The notes under the pieces were generated by a model. The model searched no databases. It worked only from the letters and a program-made list of their open reading frames with translations, and was not told the origin of the DNA. The translations under genes were made by a program, and so were the position numbers. Below, piece after piece: positions 59,501 to 64,000 of a stretch of 64,000 bases of DNA (its first letter is position 1; each line of letters opens with the position of its first letter). The stretch is from Agreia sp. Leaf210 (GTDB lineage Bacteria; Actinomycetota; Actinomycetes; Actinomycetales; Microbacteriaceae), in contig NZ_LMKK01000004.1 of the NCBI RefSeq assembly GCF_001421485.1, forward strand, positions 186,001 to 250,000. The letters run 5' to 3'.

Positions 59501-60015
59501 CAGCGGTCGGCCTCGAGCGCGTTCGTCGCCCGGGCGTTGACCTCGCCGCCGTTCGACGCCGTGGTGATGGCGGTGCGCGGCACGTCTCTCACCGAGGTGA
59601 AGAAGTACGAGGTGGGTGAGTCGTTGCCGACGTTCCAGAGGAAGTTGAAGGCGGATTTCATCGAGGCGTCGATCTTGACCTCGGTGCTGATCGTCGCCGC
59701 CGTCTTGCCCGCGAGGATGTCGTTCGGAAGACGAACCCAGTTCGCCGAGCTGTTCTTGGCGCCGCCCGTGAACTGCAGCGAGTCACCGGTCCACCGGTCA
59801 TCACTACCGTTCACGACCGTGGCGGCCGCGAGCGCGCCGGCGCCCGTGGCGGAGTTCGGCACCGATGCCCCGGCGGTCTGCGAGAAGACATACTCGCCGA
59901 TGAGGCCGTCGGTCGGGGCTGCCGCAGAGGCGACGCCGGCAGCGGAGAGGCCCGTGCCGATGACGGCGAGCGACACCACGGCCGCCGCGCCCCGCGTGAG
60001 AATTCTGGAGATCAC
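56578..60015 (-). CDS. Wall-anchored GH43-family glycosidase with LamG domain
   Basis: An 1145-residue secreted protein. Order: signal peptide (about 1-32), LamG domain (about 35-260), Ig-like/Big segments (about 265-440), a first beta-propeller-like region (about 450-690), an Ig-like segment (about 700-790), then the GH43 catalytic propeller with base Asp in ADERADPSVYKYDFNG and general-acid Glu in NTIAEGPNVITRDGRLQLIYSG. The C-terminus has a sortase signal LALTG, hydrophobic helix, RRRRTH. Likely substrates are arabinan, arabinoxylan or xylan. Start GTG 60015 fits a good signal peptide. Its N-terminal half is closely similar to that of the next gene. Confidence 0.93.
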   Translation of the reverse strand: MISRILTRGAAAVVSLAVIGTGLSAAGVASAAAPTDGLIGEYVFSQTAGASVPNSATGAGALAAATVVNGSDDRWTGDSLQFTGGAKNSSANWVRLPNDILAGKTAATISTEVKIDASMKSAFNFLWNVGNDSPTSYFFTSVRDVPRTAITTASNGGEVNARATNALEADRWYNLTSVIDGTAGTISFYVDGVKTGQANTALTPASITDQSLNAIGRSPWPDGFFAGEVSAFRVYDRAIADSEVAAISDQDASIHTAEMAARAQSILDGLGLADQTVDSGYVALPTAGGAVTWTTSDETIVAPDGRVSQPSEEDGTATVTATATSTVRGVSASDSITLTVLPTSDQERVDAAAAGYVLPPVVISGTVLPAPADGTSVVLQNAQGVAVAADGTITAPDAAGAAAAGDVTGTVDAVISRTDTPAVTVTKTFTVRVLPAGSSQELLSYHRTPTSANTANNADVALSMHLALPSDDGSAWTPLNENYGIFFPKTSVTPAAGGTSDDIIRSLVNPQVFALEDGGYGVVSTRTAREGASDGTQKSSVLIATSTDLLSYTEVGMLDLGETNGVNGPHAVFDSAADAYVIAWTDDSGTPKFTTIGDLADASTRGEIVAGAIADRGAVAAASGIDDYVAGRTAPVDAATITALEERFGRITNTGYAPFDDIAASVGDDASALELPTEVGLDYSDGSTGSLPVATWDTSGVDTSKPGTYTVTGTVKQTEYPRPFADERADPSVYKYDFNGTTKYLMIATNDLYGSNVEQQGAAMMPIRIADSISGLSDAAGAEEIDLLKRGDTDALGNVMTGCFWAPEYHEIDGRLSILFMPCYGNNPDMWSGRASIMQLEQDASGADLDPAVPANWTKPSKVLRADGSDLNQIAGISLDMTYFQDEKGQAYYVWQQLGSLFIATVDPTDPTRLTSEPVRILAPQYAWDNTIAEGPNVITRDGRLQLIYSGSTVGDTYTTGLATADASGETDLLTEAAWSKLNYPIQKSGLFDGAWQLGTGHGMWSEDEDGNMIYVFHARTDNNNLSGRDMFVRRVHWSAEGLPVFDMEPEEELASPTVTLDVVVADDEVTPPVDPGQPTEPGQPGQPGGGEPTGPASGSSVDAGGTSGGPLALTGSGALYAGLGALALLVAGGLAFWLRRRRTH

Positions 60016-60050
60016 GTGTTCACCTTCGGTTGGAGGTCGGAGAAGAGGGG

Positions 60051-62633
60051 CTACGCGGAGCGGCGGCGCCGGCGCACGACGACCGCGATGCCGGCTGCGA
60101 GCAGCAGGGCCGCGAGCGACACGATTCCGGATGCGCCGAAGCCCGTGGCGGCGAGCTTGTCGCCGGCGGCCGTCGACCCGGGGATGGATGCCTCCGGTCC
60201 GCCCGTTCCAGGCTGGCCGGTACCGGGATCCACGGGCACGACGATTTCGCCCGCGGCGACGCGCACGGTAGACGTGACCTCGATCGCGGTCGAGCTGAAG
60301 AGCTGTTTGTCGGCCGCGTTCCATGCGGTCGATCCGGCGGCTCCGGCCCAGTCGTTGAGATTGGAGCCGAGCGAGCGCACCACTCCGGTGACCGTGTAGT
60401 CGCCAGCGGTAGACGTGTCCACGCCGGAGAGATCCCAGTCGACGGCCAGCTCAGCCGTTCCTCGCGCATAGGCCAGGTTCACCGCGGCCGTCGCCGGCAG
60501 CGCGGCGGCGACCGCGTCAGCCGTCGCACCCTGGCTGACGCTCGCGACGCCGAGCTCCGTCGACACCGCCGACGTCGCATCCGCTGCCCGCACGGTGTCG
60601 TACTGCGCCTTCGTCAGCGAGATGATGCCACCGTGCTTCGTGCTCGGGGCCATCTCGAAACCGGCCGCCGTCAACTGCGACCAGCCGGCATCCAGATCGT
60701 TCGTCACCATCGGCCGGTAGCCGGTCGTCGGAATGACGTCGACGTACAGGTACCACGTGTCGTCGCTGTGGCTCTTGAAGACGGCCGGACCTTCGACGCC
60801 GCCCTCGTTGCCTCCCGCCCAGACCGCGCCGATCTTCGTCTGCAGCGTCGTCCAGGTCGTTCCGGCCTCCCACCAGCGGGGCGCCTCGGTCGACTCCATG
60901 TAGATTCCGTTGCCGAACGAGTTGTCCTTCGTGATGCGGTAGGTCGTGCCGTCGTTCTGGATCATCGTGGTGTCGATCGCGTTTCCGCCGGTGTTCACGA
61001 AGTCGCCGCCGAAGGAGTAGCTGCCCTGCGTGAAGTCGGTGGTGGCACCCCAGAGCACGCGGTTGTACGACGCGGTGTCGTGGGCCGGGTCGTCGTTGGG
61101 GAACACGTTCGATGCCCAGTACACGACGAAGGCTCCGCGGCCGTCGGGGTAGTAGTCGTCGACCCAGGTCGCCTCGGGTGCCCAGGCCATTCCGAGCTGT
61201 GCCGCGGTGTTGCCCGCGGCGTCGGCCGCCATGTCGATCTGTCGCAGGTCGCCCCACGTCACGAGGTCCTTCGACTCCCAGATGTTGAGCTTCGTGCTGG
61301 CGTTCTTGGTCCAGTGGCACCAGGTGGTGCAGTTGCCCGAGCCGTTGTCGCCGCCGAAGACCCGCAGGTCGGTGGCGATGATGTAGTACGTCTGGGTCTC
61401 GGGGTTGTAGGTCAGGTACGGGTCGCGCACGCCGGTCGTTCCGAGGTCGGAGGCCAGAATAGGCACTCCGCCGTTCAGCGGATCCCACTGCTCGGGGTTG
61501 TCGCCGCGCGACACGTCGAGGTAGATCTTCTCGGCGTAGCCCTCCGAGTCCTCGATGAAGTGCACCATGAGGTAGCCGTAGTCGTCGGCCTGGGCGGCCA
61601 GCGGCGTCACGGTCACCGCGACCTCCTTCGAGGCGGTGATTCCGCGCACGGTGGCCGTGGCGGTGAGGGTCCCGCTGAGGGCGGGCTCTCCCGCCGCCGG
61701 CTGCACTGCCGTGGCGGTCACGCCGTCGGCGGCGATCGCGATGCCGGGCGTGTTCGAGGCCCAGCTCACGGCGCCACCGGATGCGGGAAGCACGAGCGAG
61801 CTGTCGTCGATCGTGACCGGCTCGATCGAGTCGACGAGAGACTGCGCGGCCGCGCCGATGCTGTCGGCGTGGGCGAGGGCATCCTCGTCGGAGACGTCGT
61901 CGACCTCCTCGGCTGTGAGGGCCCGGTCGTAGACGCGGAATGCGGCGACCTCTCCCTTGTAGAAGGGGTCGGGCCACGGCGAGCGCCCGATCGTGTTGAG
62001 CGACTGGTCGGTGATGGATGCGGGAGTCAGCGACGTGTCGGCCTGGCCGACCCGGGTTCCGTCGACGTAGTACGTGATGGTGCCGGCCGCGCCGTCGATC
62101 ACCGAGGTGAGGCTGTACCAGCGGTTCGCGTCGAGCGCGCTGGTCGAGCGGGCGTTCACCTCGCCGCCGCCCGAGGTGGTCGTGATGGCGGTGCGGGTCG
62201 TGTCTCGCGCGGTGGCGAACCAATACGCCGCGTTCGTGTCGTTGCCGATGTTCCACAGAAAGTGGTTGGCGGTCTTCATCGACGGGTCGATCTTCGCCTC
62301 GGTGGTGATGGTCGCCGACGTCTTTCCGGCGAGGATGCCGTCGGGCAGCTCGACCCAGTTGGCCTGGCTGTTCTTCGCGCCACCCGTGAAGACGAGCGAG
62401 TCGCCCGTCCACTGAGCATCGGTTCCGTTCACCACGGTGGCTCCGGCGACGGCGCCCGCCCCCGTGGCGGTGTTCGCCACCGCATTGCCCGCGGTCTGCG
62501 TGAAGAGGTACTCGCCGATCAGTCCGTCACCGGGGGCGGCGGCGTTCGCCGCGCCTCCCAGCGACAGTCCTGCGCCGATCACAGCGAGCGACACCGCTGC
62601 GGCCGCTCCCCGCTTGAGAAATGTGGAGATCAT
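60051..62633 (-). CDS. Wall-anchored GH43-like arabinosidase with LamG domain
   Basis: An 860-residue protein. Signal peptide (about 1-33), LamG domain (about 36-260), Ig-like domain (about 265-345), GH43-like propeller (about 350-690) with DYGYLMVHF and GTTGVRDPYLTYNPET (catalytic Asp of RDP), NEGGVEGPAVF (acid Glu), a Big_4-type segment (about 700-800), Gly/Pro linker, and the sortase signal LAATG, hydrophobic helix, RRRRRSA. It follows the GH43 gene after 35 bp, on the same strand. The first 260 residues are nearly the same as those of the neighbour, so one arose by duplication. Confidence 0.93.
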   Translation of the reverse strand: MISTFLKRGAAAAVSLAVIGAGLSLGGAANAAAPGDGLIGEYLFTQTAGNAVANTATGAGAVAGATVVNGTDAQWTGDSLVFTGGAKNSQANWVELPDGILAGKTSATITTEAKIDPSMKTANHFLWNIGNDTNAAYWFATARDTTRTAITTTSGGGEVNARSTSALDANRWYSLTSVIDGAAGTITYYVDGTRVGQADTSLTPASITDQSLNTIGRSPWPDPFYKGEVAAFRVYDRALTAEEVDDVSDEDALAHADSIGAAAQSLVDSIEPVTIDDSSLVLPASGGAVSWASNTPGIAIAADGVTATAVQPAAGEPALSGTLTATATVRGITASKEVAVTVTPLAAQADDYGYLMVHFIEDSEGYAEKIYLDVSRGDNPEQWDPLNGGVPILASDLGTTGVRDPYLTYNPETQTYYIIATDLRVFGGDNGSGNCTTWCHWTKNASTKLNIWESKDLVTWGDLRQIDMAADAAGNTAAQLGMAWAPEATWVDDYYPDGRGAFVVYWASNVFPNDDPAHDTASYNRVLWGATTDFTQGSYSFGGDFVNTGGNAIDTTMIQNDGTTYRITKDNSFGNGIYMESTEAPRWWEAGTTWTTLQTKIGAVWAGGNEGGVEGPAVFKSHSDDTWYLYVDVIPTTGYRPMVTNDLDAGWSQLTAAGFEMAPSTKHGGIISLTKAQYDTVRAADATSAVSTELGVASVSQGATADAVAAALPATAAVNLAYARGTAELAVDWDLSGVDTSTAGDYTVTGVVRSLGSNLNDWAGAAGSTAWNAADKQLFSSTAIEVTSTVRVAAGEIVVPVDPGTGQPGTGGPEASIPGSTAAGDKLAATGFGASGIVSLAALLLAAGIAVVVRRRRRSA

Positions 62634-62726
62634 CGAATGCCTTTCACTCGTCGTCGAGTCGTGTGCGAACGTTCTGCGTGGATGTTCTGCGTGGATGTGG
62701 TTGTGGTTGTGGATGGCGTACTGAGA
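62634..62726. repeat. Intergenic tandem repeats between two GH genes
   Basis: Two copies of GTTCTGCGTGGAT (62671-62683, 62684-62696) in tandem, then GTGGTT twice and GTGGAT. This lies between the second and third GH genes (minus strand). No gene is seen. No operator like that at 1709 is present. Confidence 0.6.
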
Positions 62727-64000
62727 TCAGACACGTCGGCGGCGCAGGAGGAACACGGCTCCGCCGGCGATCAGCAGCGCGAGCGCTCCGAGCCCCGCGA
62801 ACAGTGCGCCCGATCCGGTCTGACTGAGAGAGCCGCCGGGGCCACCGGCGCCGGGAGCTCCGGCATCCGGAGCACCGGGTCCCGCAGGCACCGCCTGCAC
62901 GGTCAGCGCCTTCTCCGCGAGAGCCCCCGACGTGCTTCCCGCAGCGCGCACGGTGTGCTCCCCGGCGGGTGTCGTGAGCGGGATGCGCACGGTCGCCGTG
63001 AATCGTCCGTCGCTGTCGGCGTCGGCCGAGCCCAGGAACACCGGGTCGGAGAACAGGGTCATCTCGACCCTCTCGCCCTCTCCGAATCCGCGGCCGGTCA
63101 CCGTGACCGTGTCACCTGCGACGACACTCGACGCGCTCAGGGCGATCGAGGCATCCGGTGTGTCGGGGCCTGACACGACGACCGACAGCGACCCTGTCGC
63201 CGAGCTGTTGCCGGCCACATCGACCGAGCGGTACTCGAGCAACGTCCAGCCGACCGTTCCGAAGCTGAGCGGCTCGCCGTAGGCGGCCCACTCCCCCGCG
63301 TTCAGGCGGTACTCCAGTGCCGCCACGCCGCTGGTCGCGTCGGATGCCGACAGCGTCACGACGACGGGCTGCTCGACCGTGCCGACGGCAGTCGACGGCG
63401 AAGCGAGAGCGCTGACGCTCGGTGCCGTGCGGTCGACGGGCAGGGTGATCGAGCCGACAGACGACTCCACGGGAACGCCGGCGACGCTCGCCCGGTATTC
63501 GAGAGTGCGGGCGCCGTCTTCGGCGAGCGAGATCGGCGCCGTGTAGGCCGTCCACTCGCCGCCGTCGAGGCGGTACTCCAGATCTGCCGGCGCATCCGAG
63601 CCCGGCGCGAGGGTGACGGTCGGCGCCGTGCGGTACCAGCCCGCGGAGCCATCCGGTGCGCCCGGCGCGGTCGTGGCGATCACGCTCGGAGCCTCGGGGT
63701 CGACGTCGTCTCCCACGACGACGCGGATCTTCACCGCGGCGTTCTCGGGAGCCAACTCCTCGTCGGCAGCCATCGCGAACACCGGCAGACCGGCGGCCGT
63801 CCAGTGCACCAGGGCGGCGCGGGCGTGCCTGCGGGGGTCGAACAGACCCGCATCCGTTGCCTCGCCCGGGTTGGACGAGTCGTTCACGGTGCGTGAGTGG
63901 TAGACGATCACGGGGTTGCCGAATTCGTCGACGGTGAACGAGTTGTGGCCGGGGCCCACCTGTCCGGGAACGTCGTCGGTCGTGAGCAGCGGGTAGGGGT
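62727..64000 (-). CDS. Wall-anchored GH43-type glycosidase, C-terminal part (5' end outside window)
   Basis: The frame continues open past the right edge; the start lies outside. The visible 424 codons begin in the GH43 catalytic domain (DDVPGQVGPGHNSFTVDEFGNPVIVYHSRT, the GPGHNSF stretch is typical). Three Ig-like segments follow: two with LEYRL(D/N)GGEWTAY or LEYRLNAGEWAAY (OmpL47-like) and one with VVAGDTVTVTGRGFGEG. The sortase signal is LSQTG, hydrophobic helix, RRRRV. It is the third member of this GH cluster. Confidence 0.9.
   Translation of the reverse strand, partial: PYPLLTTDDVPGQVGPGHNSFTVDEFGNPVIVYHSRTVNDSSNPGEATDAGLFDPRRHARAALVHWTAAGLPVFAMAADEELAPENAAVKIRVVVGDDVDPEAPSVIATTAPGAPDGSAGWYRTAPTVTLAPGSDAPADLEYRLDGGEWTAYTAPISLAEDGARTLEYRASVAGVPVESSVGSITLPVDRTAPSVSALASPSTAVGTVEQPVVVTLSASDATSGVAALEYRLNAGEWAAYGEPLSFGTVGWTLLEYRSVDVAGNSSATGSLSVVVSGPDTPDASIALSASSVVAGDTVTVTGRGFGEGERVEMTLFSDPVFLGSADADSDGRFTATVRIPLTTPAGEHTVRAAGSTSGALAEKALTVQAVPAGPGAPDAGAPGAGGPGGSLSQTGSGALFAGLGALALLIAGGAVFLLRRRRV

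Noticed and set aside
60030-63173. A very long open frame on the plus strand (1047 codons)
   Set aside because: It lies opposite GH43 genes that have signal peptides, domains and sorting signals. Its residues are Arg/Gly/His-rich, as expected for antisense frames in high-GC DNA.
1-64000. tRNA, rRNA, insertion sequences, integrases or att sites
   Set aside because: I found no transposase, integrase, tRNA-like or rRNA-like sequence. Small inverted repeats exist but have no linked mobility gene.

Overview
The window reads as a chromosomal segment of a high-GC Gram-positive bacterium, most likely an actinobacterium of the Microbacteriaceae type. The reasons are the very high GC coding, many GTG and a few TTG starts, many 1- to 11-bp gene overlaps, a mycothiol-type formaldehyde dehydrogenase, and LAxTG-type (not LPxTG) cell-wall sorting signals. 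About 63 protein genes can be supported. I see no rRNA, tRNA, CRISPR array, transposase or phage gene.

Layout. 1-2894: a truncated secreted LamG/GH-A glycoside hydrolase divergent from a LacI regulator, with two near-identical palindromic operators between them. 2891-6554: a membrane protein, a sugar-epimerase-like protein, a CPBP protease and a HAD hydrolase. 6589-16956: a Zur-type metal-homeostasis locus. A CobW-like protein is divergent, across a TGAGAA-N3-TTCTCA box, from zinc-free L36 (rpmJ). L36 is followed by a BtuCDF-type ABC uptake system, a methyltransferase, a FAD oxidoreductase with a Cys-rich tail, a BASS/ACR3-like carrier, an UPF0718 permease, a TIGR03943 protein and a membrane-anchored propeller protein. 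This is the best candidate for an undescribed system. 17181-21934: Hsp20, then an SDR / alpha/beta-hydrolase fused to a GMC small-subunit-like domain / GMC oxidoreductase operon.

21937-30715: PLP decarboxylase, META lipoprotein, wall-anchored S1 protease, mycothiol formaldehyde detoxification pair, PadR plus membrane partner, PPOX, GNAT and chloroperoxidase-like hydrolase. 30785-35635: GNAT, a PRISE-type reductase divergent from ArsR, an overlapping trpF / small membrane protein / GAF unit, and a WYL regulator divergent from an alpha/beta hydrolase. 35698-39621: siderophore-interacting protein and an iron-siderophore ABC importer that lacks an ATPase gene, with a DtxR/IdeR-like box. 39626-45772: VanY-like carboxypeptidase divergent from a two-component system, a lipoprotein and a MacAB-like exporter. 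45798-51959: small secreted proteins, a NarL-type two-component system divergent from a second FtsX/ATPase transporter, and a secreted or membrane alpha/beta hydrolase.

52081-56487: MFS exporter divergent from TetR, manganese catalase, rifampin ADP-ribosyltransferase (arr), a small membrane protein and a 54-residue zinc-ribbon protein. 56578-64000: three tandem wall-anchored GH43-type glycosidases. The picture is a free-living or plant/soil-associated saprophyte that degrades arabinan- or xylan-like polysaccharides at its surface and carries separate zinc-, iron-, oxidant- and envelope-stress circuits.
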